Of a stretch of 64,000 nt of DNA, positions 20,756 through 32,445 are shown in pieces; position 1 is the stretch's first letter, and every line of letters starts with the position of its first letter. The stretch is from contig OZ020267.1 of assembly GCA_963971225.1 (NCBI GenBank), positions 67,484,577 through 67,548,576 on the forward strand, in the 5' to 3' direction. The stretch comes from Melieria omissa (Eukaryota > Arthropoda > Insecta > Diptera > Ulidiidae). The position numbers were made by a program, and so were the translations under genes. The notes below the pieces were generated by a model, which saw only the letters and a program-made list of their open reading frames with translations, was not told the DNA's origin and searched no databases.

Positions 20756-23460
20756 AAAGTGTTCACTCTTCATTGAGTGCGTGCGTGCAGTGTTTAATGC
20801 AAAGTGAATGAAAAGCAAATGGAAAATGGCAAAACTTCTTAGCCTACTTTCGGGCGGACGGGCGCAATTGTGTGCACAATGTGAATGGCTGAAGTTGAAG
20901 TTAATGCTAAGGCGACAAGAAGAAAATGCGCACACACACACACACACACACAACGGCGCAGCTGTCGTGGCACAGCAGCTCAATCGCCTACAATTATACT
21001 ACATTTTTTATGTGCGCACGTTTTTTTTTACTGCTGAGTGTTTTTTGGTTTCATGTTTTGTTGCGTTGAGTGATTGTGTTGTGTTGTTTTTGATTTTTTC
21101 TTTAATTTTCTTGTTGATTTTTGTTTGGTTGACAACAACAAAGCAAGGGGCGCATGAGGTGGCGCACTTTGGCGGCGGCAGTGATGGCAGCAGCTGCGCA
21201 GAGCGCGTACGAAGCATATAAAGCGTATACGTTTTGTTGTGCGCTTTTAGGCGTCGCACCCTACACACACACACACACACACACACTCGCACGCAAAAAT
21301 CCAATCAGCTTACATTCGCCGCCGCTTACACTTCGGCTTCGGTGCGTTTCTGGCGCTCGGCTGTCGCTTGTCGCGCTTGTTTTGGCTTCTGCTTCGACAA
21401 GTGCTTTCGCTTCACTCTTTACTTTTCTTTACTTTTTTTTCTTCTGCTCACTAGCATTCTTGGCTTTTATTGTTGTTATTGTTTTACGTGCGCCCGAAAA
21501 TATGCTAATAAGCAGTCGTTTTCGCTGGAAAACAATGGCTATGGCAGCCAGTCTGCCCGACTGCTCGTCTGCCAATTCAATTCTAAATAATTCTGCATTG
21601 TTTTTATTGTGCGATGGCTGTTGCTGCTTACTTTTTTCACTCTACTGTTGACGCTTAATGAGCTTAAAAGTGCAGCTGAATTGTGCCATTCTTTTGTTTT
21701 CCATTTCTTTTTACTTTAAAAAGCAAACCGTGAAAAAATTTGTGTTTCTGCCTTTCCCTTAAGCAGTGAGCGTGAAATTTGCGCGCAGGCAATGCAACAG
21801 CAGTTGGCAAATGCTAGAAATACACAAATATTTTCATAGACATGAACAATTCAATGGAAAGTCAGGAAGAAAAAATTAGATGCTTTGTTCTAATTTTTAC
21901 TTTTATTGGTTTTTGTTTGATTTTTTTCTATTTGCTGCTATTTGTTTTTACATTTCTCAGCTGTTGTTTTTAAATTGGGTTAGTTGGCATGTTTTTCTTC
22001 AATACCTTTTCTTTGGCCATTTGGTTTGGCCAAGTGAGCACCTGGCTTCGTGCTGCGTATTTACTTTTCATCAACTCGCATTTCCACATTTTGCACTTTG
22101 TTTTTGCGTCTTTGAGGTTTGCTGTGTCACCTTGTTTTTTGATAATTTCACATTTACATTTTTTTCCAATGTTCAATTTTCCTCTTTTATGTCTCAACTT
22201 TACATTTACTTTCACTTTTTAGACGCCGAATAAACTTGCACTTCCTTTGTTCTAAACTATTGTGCTCATTTTTGTTGGATATTAGCGCAGCAGCTAAAGT
22301 TTTCTATTCTTCATACAGTTTACAATTGCGCTTTTTTCACTCTCCCTCCCTTCCCTTCTCAAACTTGAAATCATTTTTGCGGTTTAATGGTGTAGAATTA
22401 TTCTTCTTCTGCCCATTTGCCCTTTTCTGCTGCTCCAAAGAGGGAGTGGCGCATAATCTTGCGTACTTTTTGCATTACACTTGAATTTCCTTTAAACGTT
22501 TGCTTTCCTCTATCTTTTGAGCTCTTAATACAAGCCAATCCAAGCCCAAAACATTTCAATAATAGCACTGCCACTCAACTATTACCTAATACCAAATAAG
22601 TCTTCCTTTTCCTGCTACCACTTCCCACCGTCTCTGCCGCTTACATGCAAATAAATCACTGCGCACACCAGCCGCCAAAAGCCGCGCCGTCGCTTTGGCG
22701 CATGAAATGCGAAACCGCGCAACGATTAAGTAAAAGTATTCGGCTTAAAGAAAGCGAAAAAGGCGTTTTTGTTGTGCGTCAGTGTGTGTTTGTGACTGTG
22801 TATGTGTGTTTGGCAGCAGCAGCAAATTAATGTTGCCAGCCTAATGTCTGCCATAAGAATAATGTCATTGTGCTTGAAGTGAAATAAAATGGAAATTGGC
22901 CACGGCTGCGCTGGCGTATGATTGACTTTATTATGCGTAAATATAAATTGTTTGTTACGCATACGCACAGGTGTGCGCAGTTAATTGCCGCCTATACACA
23001 AACGATGCAAAGGTTGTATAAGTTGTGTGTGTCTCTGATGATGATGATGATGCGATTAATCAATTTGTCACAATTCAACGCAATGGAAAAATGCATGAAT
23101 GAGCGAAGAATTTAAGTGAATTTACAGAAAAATAAAATAAGTAAAAATAACAAGAATCGTGAGTATTCGAACAGAGTGAAACGGCGAAAAAATTTAGCCT
23201 AAACTGTTTACTTCTGAGAGTGGTACAGATTATGCGGTAAGTTCAATCTGCAAAAAGAATCCATAATTTATTTCAAAGCATTTAAAGAGGTTTGAGTTTT
23301 ACTTTGAGCGTTGTAAGAGGTGAAATTCAAGCAGTAAGCAGTAACATCAGCTGTCAACTTTCTTTTGAAGTCTTCGCTCACGTTTTTGAAAATCATTGTC
23401 TCAGAAAACAATTGTTGTATGTTTAACTAAACTCAATGCTACATACGATAATCCGTTTCT
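20756..23460. other. Non-coding stretch with (CA)n and T-rich text
   Basis: (CA)n runs near 20931-20952 and 21263-21286, T-rich sequence at 21880-22450, GTGTGT text near 22780-22810 and (GAT)n near 23036-23054. A 12-of-14 match to the dispersed word lies at 21492-21505. No exon recognised; long frames here are translations of T-rich or repeat sequence. Confidence 0.5.
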
Positions 23461-23466
23461 GAGGAG

Positions 23467-23672
23467 ATGAAATGCTTTTGATCAATGAAAATAACTATTC
23501 AGAATTTTATTTAAAAAATAATAATCGTATAATCTAAAATATTAATAACTAACTACGCAACATGACAGATTCGAATAATTGAATGAAATGCTTTTGATCA
23601 ATGAAAATATTCGAAATGTTACTAAAAAAAATAGTCTGAAATATCAGTAACTAACTGTGCAACATGACTGCT
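23467..23672. repeat. Two-copy direct repeat, about 115 bp
   Basis: GATGAAATGCTTTTGATCAA and, later, AACTAACT-GCAACATGAC occur at 23467-23566 and again at 23582-23668, with small gaps between the anchors. This is an old tandem duplication. Confidence 0.75.
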
Positions 23673-23844
23673 TCGCATAATTCACATAATTTTAGGTAAT
23701 TTTAATCTTTTTGACCTCAAAGTTGTCTGAGAGCAACTTCACCTATTTGTCATCTTGTAGCAAAAGCTACGATTGATTTATGGGTTTAATTTAAGTGGGC
23801 ACCAACAAATTTATTTAGAAAAGGATCTTGGGCTGGAACCCATG

Positions 23845-24000
23845 ACCGACGCTACTCTGATGCTGCCGTTAGATGACGGTGAGACGGACGAAATGGAGGT
23901 TGAGGCGGGTGGAGTGTCGGCGGCGGCAGCCACACCTACCTTGGAGGATACTGTACCTTCTGGAAGGGAAGGTCCTGCAAATCAACCTCCACCACAGTAA
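23845..24000 (+). pseudogene. Remnant of ORF1 C-terminus (non-LTR element)
   Basis: An acidic, alanine- and proline-rich tail ending in GPANQPPPQ and TAA. It overlaps the start of the ORF2-like frame, which is the arrangement expected at an ORF1/ORF2 junction. No zinc knuckle is retained upstream, so only the very end of ORF1 survives. Identity rests on position beside the endonuclease remnant. Confidence 0.55.
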
Positions 24001-24830
24001 GGTAGCGTCAGCTGAGCTCCTCCTCACATTAGAGGAGGGCAGCTACGACGTGGCCTTAATTCAAGAACCCTGGCTTTCCTCCGGGAACAAGGTTTCAGGA
24101 TTGAGGTCCACGTTCCTTGTTAGGAAGAATATTAACGCATATCTTTTATCCAATTTCAGTTCTGATGACCTGACGGTGGTCGTTATCGAAGGGGACGACA
24201 AGCCTAGACTTGTCGCCTCGTGCTACATGGCCCATGACGTCGAGGCACCCCCCCCCAGAGCTGCAGCACCTCATGGAAGAAGCCCGCAGACGAGGATTCG
24301 ACGTATTGGTAGGTGCGGACGCCGATTCGCACCACCCTCAGTGGGGAAGTAAGGACACGAACCCAACTTTCAAGGGTCCGACGTCGGAAGACGTACTGGA
24401 CATTACTTTCTCCCACGGTGTAGATACCTGGATTTTGGATTGGAGAGTGCTGAAGCAACCCTCCTTCTCTGATCACAGTTACATACATTTTACTGTAAAC
24501 ATTAAACCATTACGCATAGAGAGGGTCTTCAGAAATCCGCGGCATACGGACTGGGATCTGTATGCAAATCGGTTAAAGATGCATCTTAGTAACACCTCCC
24601 AGGCATTCTCCAGCACGGACGTTGAGGATAAGGCGAAACTCTTAACGGCCAAGATTCTCCTTGCATAGCATGAATCCTGCCCGCCCTCAAGGCCGGTAGG
24701 ACGAAAATCCAAACCACCTTGGTGGAGCAAGGACATTGGTAGGCGAAGAAGGGAACTCAGAGAGTTTTTCAAACTAGCCAAACTTGCCGACTGTGTGGAG
24801 TGTTGGAGAGAGTACAAGATACTACTACAT
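23955..24830 (+). pseudogene. Remnant of ORF2 endonuclease (non-LTR element), frameshifted
   Basis: One frame gives LQINLHHSKVASAELLL and later DVALIQEPW, followed by VRKNINAYLLSN and VVVIEGDDKPRLVASCYM. After a C10 run (24248-24257) the homology moves to another frame. There FDVLVGADADSHHPQWGSK, DITFSHGVDTW and FSDHSYIHFTV match the GDFNAHH-like, domain-middle and SDH motifs of apurinic-type endonucleases. The first frame runs out at 24352 and the second stops at 24668; recognisable peptide continues past that stop (PPWWSKDI, RRELREFFKLAK) to about 24830. No reverse transcriptase remains. The frameshift lies in the C-run, so it could be slippage or a sequencing error, but the other stops argue for real decay. 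Confidence 0.75.
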
Positions 24831-24956
24831 TCCTAAAAACAGGAGATACGGAGGGCCAAAAGAAGTTCCTGGCAAAACTTCTGTGGAAGCATGGACAAGA
24901 CCTCTGAGGCATCCAGACTTCGGAAGATACTTGCGAAATCCCCTCCTATATATGTC

Positions 24957-25056
24957 TTTTTTTCTTTTCTTTTCGGTGTTAACGCAACGGAGTATTGAAC
25001 TCGCGGAGTCTTGACTAGCGACCCAACGCACTAGCCAGCTGAGCTACGGCGGCTGC
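24957..25056 (-). mobile_element. tRNA-derived SINE
   Basis: On the minus strand the sequence starts AGCCGCCGTAGCTCAGCTGG. It has a perfect pol III A box (TAGCTCAGCTGG, plus-strand 25035-25046) and a perfect B box (GTTCAATAC, plus-strand 24992-25000). It then runs into a short unique segment and an A/G-rich tail (AAAAGAAAAGAAAAAAG, plus-strand 24957-24975). The body lacks proper cloverleaf pairing in the acceptor and anticodon arms, so this is a retroposed tRNA-like element rather than a working tRNA gene. It abuts the decayed non-LTR fragment at its tail side. Target duplications could not be identified. Confidence 0.7.
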
Positions 25057-27030
25057 TATAATAATAGTAATAAAAAAGTAATATCGAGACACAGGGATCG
25101 CATGGTTCAGTTTAGCTATTTTCGTCTACTTGAAACTATTTTAACTATAGTTTAAACTACAATTCCAACTATTTAGATTTCATTTATGTTAAACTGAGCT
25201 TTCAAACATTTTGTGTATTTTATTCGATTGAATAGTTTAACAGATCTAATACCCACTTAGCAAGAACGTGTTCGTATGTCATCAGCAAACAAAAAAAAAA
25301 TAAAAAAATCAAATTGCATAGTTGAACAGGAAACCGAAATATCTCTATTAGGTTGTTTTTTTGTTAATAGCTGACGATGAGTTGCCGAAAGCTTGCTCAT
25401 CGAACAGAAAGTACCAGCACACATAAATATGCACATATATGTTAACATAATCTAATCAAACTGATAGCTGTCATCATCATCAAGCAAACAGCAGTAGCAG
25501 CCAACATCATCATCAACAGCAACAGCAACAGCAACATCAACAACAGCAACAGCCACCAACAATATGACCAACACGCAGTATGGTTATTGTTGTCCTTCAC
25601 ACAAATACACACACGTGATTGTTTATTTATGCAGCTTTTTGTTGTTTGGTTGGTTTGTGTGTCTGCGTCTCTTTTATTCTGCATACTTTTGTTTTTTTTT
25701 TAGTGATTTTCGTAATTTGTGTTTTATTTTTAGCAAAAAGCCGCTTTCCAAAATGGAAATCCAAACACAAATAACCCAGCTTAAGTTGTGAGCAGCGCAA
25801 GAAAATCCACACCCACGCACACATAAACAGTTTTATCTACGTCTGTGCGCAGTTTGGCGTTGACCAGAAATTTTTTTGGATTACGTGTGTTGTCCAAGCT
25901 GCACCGGAAGCTGGTGTTAGCCCTCGAACGCTGCTCAATGGCTGTGATAATATTGAAATTTCCACACTCATAAATAACACAACAACGGCCGAAAAAAATA
26001 AACAAAAAAAGCGAAAAGGTTGTTTGTGTGTCGTCGCTTTGTGTGTGGGTGTGTGTGTGTTGAAAAGTCTGTCTGTGCGCCGTGTTCATCCAACTGGCAG
26101 CTCGATTTGTCGATTTGCGTTTTGTTGCGGCTGTTTGTTCACCGATTCTTCGCCTTTTCGTCTCACTCACTCAATGTGCCCAAAAGTATGCTACGTGTTT
26201 TTTGCGCTCAGCCAGCGACCGAGCGACAGTGCTGGGCGAGGCATAACAACACACGGCAAATAAAAACGTGATCGCCATATTTTAAATGCAGCTTTTTGCT
26301 CGAAAGCATGCTACGCTTGTTGTTGTTGTTTTTATTGTAGTTGTTGTTGTTGGCGTTAGCTGAATGGACACACATACGCAGTGACGTGCTGCCTCCTGGC
26401 GACCACATGAATAATAAACAGCTGCGCACATCACCAACTGGACAAATCGTCTTTTGTTGTTTTTGTTGTTTCGGTGACAACATTTTTCACGAGTGCGAGT
26501 ACATTTTCTTGACTTGTCTTGCAGTTGCGGGTAGTTGAACGACGTCGTTGAAATTCAGTGGCGCTGTCGTTGGCGTGCAAAACTTGCCAGTCATTGGAAG
26601 CGAAATGCCGCATTAAAGGATAAGCATAACTTTTTCAGTGTAAACGGCAGAATGTCGAGGATGTAAGCGACAAAAGCCTGCGGCAACGAGGTGGCGGTGG
26701 TAAAGAGAGAGCGAGGGCGAACTGTTGAAGTTAGTTGATGGCATAAATTTTTTGAGGTATTTTTCAAGGCTTAGGCTGCACTAAAGGTCAGTGTTGGCAG
26801 TTGTTGAATTCATATGAAAATGTTAATAAAGAAGTCAATTAAATGCCAACAATTTTAAATTTCAATTTAACCCACATAAGTTTTATAAATTTGACTTTCA
26901 CTCTCATTGTAAAAGTTTATTGCAACCACTGAAATACTGAACAACTAATTAATTAGTTGTGAAAGTACAATAAGCGCCGAAAAGTATGCAGTAAATTTCA
27001 AAACAGCAAAGAAATCAGCTGTCACAAAAG
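25057..27030. other. Non-coding stretch
   Basis: CAACAG/CATCAA-rich block at 25500-25562, (TTG)n near 26310-26352, GTGTGT text near 26020-26062. Near-copies of the dispersed 14-mer lie at 26178-26191 and 26976-26989 (13 of 14 each). No exon recognised. Confidence 0.5.
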
Positions 27031-30000
27031 ACACAACATTGTTTACAACAACAATATTCAAGCATTTACTCGCACTTACCTTTTCCATTGCATTAACTGT
27101 AACCATTTCTTTGAAGCTATTTTTGTGTCTTTGCGCTGGGAATTTAATTTCAAGGCATTTCATGAATTTACCAAAAATGTTCAAAAACAGCGCAAAAGTT
27201 GCTTCATTATTGTTTGTTGTTGTTATTGTTGTCAGTTGTGCCACGTTTTCTGCATGTATACAAAATATATTTTTTTATGTATGCTCGCCTAAAAGTATGC
27301 AATGCCAGAGCATACAAAGCGTTTTTCGTTACAAAGCGAAACTACGCAGGCGGCGGTTTTTGGCAATGTTTCTTATGACTGTTGTTATTGTTGTGGTTGC
27401 TGATGGTGCTGTCAGTTGTTGCCAGTGGCAGTTGAGCGAAAGTTGCTATTGCTGCTTGTCAGGCGTTGCTTTGTCTTATGGGCATTTGTTGCTGTTGAAA
27501 TTCGTTCCAGGTATATTTTGAACGTGTTGTAAGTAATGGTTGTTGTTGCAGTTGCATGTTGCGGCGCACAAAATTTGCAACAATCATAAACATTTTGAGC
27601 ATTCAGTAAATTTTTTAATGCGACAATGCCATTGTAAGAGTTGAAGAGAAGCGCGCAATTGCATGCTTGAAGAATTCGTAACTTAATTAAGCAACAAAAT
27701 AAATTCGAAAATTATTTGTTGAAACCACCACACTTTGAAGCTTTTCTAAATGCGCCTAAAAATATGTCAACGAAAGTGCTCAACGTCTTAAAGGCTTTTA
27801 GATTCAATTTTTACATATACATTTTTTGTAGCATATTAACGGGCTGACTTAACTTTCAGTAGAATATTTTGGTCAACAAAATCACTGTAACTGTTGGGGC
27901 ATATTTTCTTAATGGTTATGGACTTGCAACAACAATGAGAACATAAAAAATGCCAAAAATGGCGCGCTTCATTTTTTCACTTAATTTATAAGCTGAACGT
28001 GACCGTGTCAGAATTTTCATAAAACTCCAATTGATTTCGGTTACCCTTTTTTGAAGACAGCGAACAGCAACATCAAGAAAAAAACAACAACAAATATAAT
28101 GGCATAAAAATGGAAAAGTAGCGGAAACATTTTAAAGTATTAACTTGGCCAGCGCCATCGGCAACAGGACCGCTGACAGTTGTTGACTTTTGTTCACGCG
28201 CCTGAAAAGTCGCCTCGGTTTGTTGTCCTTTTTGGTATTTTCACGGCGTTTTATTTGGGATTGTCATAAATTTTTCGCAGCATTGGTTGTCGCGATGCTG
28301 CATTTTTTGGTATTTTCTGTTGGCTTAAACGGTTTGTAGAGCATTAGTTGTTATTGTTGTTGTTTGTTGTCACATTTACTGTTCCATGTGAATGCTTGTG
28401 AAAAGTGGCGCCTTGCATGCAAAGTAAATACAGGAGCCACATAAAAAACAAAACAAATTGAGCAGGTACACCTACACAAATACACACACACACACACATA
28501 CACAAAAATACATTGCATTTGTTTTTTGCACAAACAAACCGACATAATTCAAAGCCAATTGATTTGGCTTGTTGAAAATTTTCGCATTTATTGTTTTACA
28601 ATTTTGTTCGTTCTGATTCTGATTTGACTTTGGCGCTGTTTCCGTTTCCGCTCAAATGAGTGTTCATTGTGTGCAATCATTGCTTTCCATCTATGTGTGT
28701 GTGTGTTTGCAGATGACTTGTGTTTGTGTCCATTTGTTGCTTGATTTGTTGGCTCTTTTCGCTGCGACATTTCGCTGTCAACTGTTTCAGATTAATTTCG
28801 TTGCTTGTTTTCGACACAATAAATGTCTTTTGGCTTATGGCTGCTGGTGTGTTTTTAATTTATTTTATTTTTAACTGCCAGTGGAATTAAATTTTATCTT
28901 TGCATATGTTTTATGGCATTTTTTTATATTCGAAGCAAATGTTTTTATAGGTTTTTCTTAGAAAGCAAAAGTTGCTTTATCTCGCTTCTATTTGTCTGTC
29001 TTAGTGTCTATTTGTGGCGCAATGCTTTGAGAACCACAAGAAAATTGAGGCTGGAGTTATTTGTTCTCCTTTTTCCAACTCTTCTGCTGTTCCCTTTTTG
29101 TTTTTGTATTTTTTTACAGTATCGTGCGACAAAAATAAAATCAAAATTTCATTACTCTAACTTTATTGGTTCGAAAGTTAATAAAAAAAAGGCGGACGTT
29201 GCAATTCTAATGAAGTACGAAAAATTCTAATTTATTTAAGTATCAATGATTTAAATAATAAAAAGATACAAAATTCATTACGCTAGAATAATGAAATTTT
29301 CACACGTAATCAAGAAGATTTTTGGTTCTAACATATTTACTTTTCAAGAAAATTCTATAAAAATTTTCAAGGATATAAAGGATTAAAATTTTCAAAGGGC
29401 CTTTTTCATATCGTATTTTTACAAATAGATAAAAATCAATCTTATTTATGTTCTTGAGCCTTTCCTCTTTCATTTGATATACATATCGTCATATTCTAAC
29501 GAGGTTAAGTATTTTTTATATTTTTTTATTTTTTATCCCCTTCAAAATTTTGAAGTCTTAGTTAGTTTGGAAAAGGGTGTAGAAATGAAAAACGAGTATG
29601 CACTATTATTATATTTGGTCTCTAGTTTCACGCAAATATGGATTTTTCCCGGTGTGAAAAATGCTGTCGCATGGTGTAGTTGTTAATAATTTTTAATTTA
29701 ATAATAAATTAAATTTTTAATAATTATTTTTTTTCTCCGAATTTAATTAAGCACACTTTGTCTGCATAAATAGAAAACTCTTCAATTATTCCTCATCTGC
29801 TGTCAACTTCTTTCACTTGTTTCATGGTTTCATGTTATTTCATATTTGCATTCGTTCTTTGTAGCTTTTGTCGCCTGTTTGCCTCTTTCGCATTATAAAT
29901 GCTACTATAAGTGCTATTGTTGTTGTTGTTGTTGTTGTTGTTGCCAGCACCATGTCAGCATTGGTTGAAATTGTTAAAACTCAATCAGTTTCTCAGAAAC

Positions 30001-30716
30001 ATTTCAATTTTCGTCACTGCTGCTGTGACATTGTGTGACCGCTTAGCAACATACAAACGTTTAGTTGTCCGATTCTCGTTGTGCCATAGATTTTTCTTCC
30101 ATCATTGTTGTTAGTGTGCGTACGTATGAGGCCACAAACCCCCCAGTCAATTTTGTTGTTGAACTGAAAACCCATTTCCGGCAGAAATTCTCCGAGTTTA
30201 TGTTGTTCCGTTTTGCCGATTTTTCTTTCTCTATCTCATTCCATTGTTGGTTAGTTTTTTATTTTGTGTTTTTTGTGCTTCCATGTTGAGGTTGTTTTTA
30301 TTGTGGTTGTATTTTTTGTTTGTGCATTGCTACGCCCTGTAAAGCGAAGTTGGCGTTGTTGAGGCAAACGAAGAAAATAAAACCAACTCAAAAATATTAC
30401 AAACCTGACAGGCGCAGCATTAGAGATGAAATAGCACAAACGAGCCAGCAGCAGCGGAAGAAGTGGAAAGCACAAAAATGTCAAAATACCAAATACGCCA
30501 GCAGCAGCAGCAGCAGCAGCTAGTTTTGCGCACATGGCGCTTGAATGAAAGGACGAGGTGGCTTAAAGAAACTAGTGGCACTTCACCCCGGCGGGGGCGA
30601 GGCAGACGGAGCAGAGCGTGTGGCCAATCTGATGTGTGTTTGCAGTTGCTTCGGCGGAAGCTGAACGCTTTAACTAAAACTTGTTAAAGAATTTGCAAGA
30701 TTTTTTCAATAGGCAG
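27031..30716. other. Non-coding stretch with TTG repeats
   Basis: An exact GCCTAAAAGTATGC lies at 27287-27300 and a 12-of-14 relative at 27754-27767. (TTG)n occurs near 28350-28372 and 29919-29945, (CA)n near 28484-28502, and a GCAGCA run near 30502-30522. The 27039-27521 frame is rich in translated TTG repeat and has no domain. No gene. Confidence 0.5.
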
Positions 30717-31085
30717 ACTGCCTAAAGTGCTATGCTACACAAAAGTGCTGTTAGGGGTTAGGCTTTGGTAAGATTTACAAGATTGTAAATTAAAAATTTA
30801 TTAATAAACATTAATAGTGAATGTTTTCATAGAGAAATTGCCTAAAAGTATGCCACATAAAAGCGGTTTAAGCAGTTAAGGCTTTGGTAAAACGAAAAGG
30901 TAAAACATTAATGAATATTAAGTGAGCGAGTTTTTAATTAAAAAATCGCCTAAAAGTATGCCTTTTGGCAGTGGTTTTAGGAATTTGTGCTTCGGTGAAG
31001 TATAAACTAAAAATTGTATTAATAAAAAGTAATTGCTAGATGTTTTAATAGGTCGAGCGCCTAAAAGTATGCCACTTAAACGGAT
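30717..31085. repeat. Tandem repeat, about 110-bp unit, four copies, each starting with the dispersed 14-mer
   Basis: Copies start near 30720 (diverged), 30840, 30948 and 31059. The last three begin with exact GCCTAAAAGTATGC followed by C. Each then has a variable GC-containing part, GGCTTTGGTAA-like text, and AT-rich sequence with ATTAATAAA words. The leading word is far better kept than the remainder of each unit. Confidence 0.8.
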
Positions 31086-31399
31086 TTGGTAAAATTAAAA
31101 TCGCAATTTATGGAAAACATTTCTGTTTCTAGAAAATTGTTGGATATTTTGAAACAAAAAGGAAGAACACCAAAAAGAAATGACAGACCATACAAACGGC
31201 CATAGAACTGGCAATACTTAAGCACAATAATCAAGCACAATGAAGAAGAATATTACAAAAAATGCAAAAAAAACTTGTGGGGAAAAGAAAAAAGAAAATG
31301 TGTCCTTGAAGGTGTAAACATCGCTGAGAAAATCCGTAACAACTTTACGCACACAGAGGATGCCAAAATTAAGTCGGTTCTCGAGTGTGCGGCACAGGG

Positions 31400-31665
31400 C
31401 TGTTGGGTGGATGGATGGGAGGGTTGAAGGGATGGATGGATGGGAAAGTTGGAGGGTTTGAGGAATAGATGGATGGGTCGGAGGGATGGATGGGTGGGTT
31501 GGAGGGATGGATGGGTGGGTTGGAGGGATGGATGGGTGGGTTTGAGGGATGGATACGTGAATGGATGAAAGGGTTGGAGCGATGGATGGGAGGGTTGAAG
31601 AGATGGATGGGTGGGTTGGAGGGTGGATGGGTTGTAGGAGTAGATGGGTAGGTTGGAGGCATGAA
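31400..31665. repeat. 24-bp minisatellite, GATGGATGGGTGGGTTGGAG type
   Basis: About ten units of a G-rich, C-poor repeat built from GGATG, GGGTT and GGAGG words. The middle four units (about 31474-31560) are nearly identical. Frames on both strands are open only because of the repeat. Confidence 0.9.
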
Positions 31666-31726
31666 TGGTGGGGCTGTGAGGGCGAATGGTGTACAATCAG
31701 TTGTTGAGGTTGTCAGGTTGTGGCGC

Positions 31727-31778
31727 CAAATTGTGGTTTCCGATTTTCATAAGATTGAAAATCGGAAGCCACAATTTG
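31727..31778. repeat. Near-perfect 23-bp inverted repeat with 6-base loop
   Basis: The left arm begins CAAATTGTGG and ends CCGATTTTCA; the right arm mirrors it as TGAAAATCGG ... CCACAATTTG. A single mismatch (T opposite G) would be a G-U pair in RNA. The spacer is TAAGAT. It lies directly after the G-rich minisatellite and belongs to no recognised element. Confidence 0.85.
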
Positions 31779-32445
31779 TGGCTGTAATTAAATTGATTGA
31801 TTATGTTTTAAAATTTTCAAAGAAAGATAATTATTGATAATTTTTTTTATTTGTATATTTTCGTTACTTTGACTATTTTGAAAATAAGCTTCCAGACTAT
31901 TAATAATTAATAGTGTTGGACAGAATCGATACCTAAAATAACAAGTTAATAATTTGTAATTGAATTGGTACTACTTGAGTTTTAAAAGCATCGATTCTGA
32001 ATACAACAAAGTACTTTATATCGGTCTTTATATCTTTTGAAATCGGTATTCATGCTTGTATTCCATATCAAAAAGTACTGAGAAACAATACTGTTACGAA
32101 AATCCCAAGTTTTCCAAGGTTCGGATTGTGCTTGAAAAATAAAACCACTTCAATTATTCAGCGCAAACGCAGCCAAAACCCAACAATCACTTTATTTACA
32201 GATTTACACTTCGCTTGTCTCTACACTTGTTACCACTTTGCTTGCTCAACACAGACTCGACCCCTTGCGCTGCCACTGCTGCTTTTATACTAGTTTTCTT
32301 ATCGTGCCGAAGTTTCTTGCACATTCCAGTTGTACTTTCTATCTCGATTGTTCTAGCAAAGCTCATCACCTTTCGCGAACCATCCCTGCCATATCGGCAT
32401 TATAGCAAGCGAATTATAGCAAATTTGCCGTACTCCTAAGTGCAT
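31779..32445. other. AT-rich non-coding stretch
   Basis: Nothing recognisable. The short frame at 32215-32439 has no domain. Confidence 0.5.

Larger units (their letters stand above)
23800..24955 (+). mobile_element. Decayed internal fragment of a non-LTR retrotransposon (ORF1 end / ORF2 start)
   Basis: The fragment spans the tail of a gag-like ORF1 and the endonuclease domain of ORF2. It is truncated on both sides and broken by a frameshift and stops. It does not belong to the same family as the intact element at 15.6 kb: the endonuclease start reads LQINLHHSKVASAELLL rather than IQLNLNHCKAAQDLL. It is abutted on its right by a SINE in the opposite orientation. Confidence 0.8.

Noticed and set aside
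24957..25056. Functional tRNA gene
   Set aside because: A and B boxes are perfect, but the acceptor and anticodon arms do not pair and a retroposon-type tail follows.
27039..27521. 160-codon plus-strand frame with hydrophobic stretches
   Set aside because: The hydrophobic runs are translated TTG/GTT repeats; no conserved motif or splice structure.
31253..31696. 147-codon minus-strand frame rich in HPSLQPT
   Set aside because: Translation of the 24-bp G-rich minisatellite.
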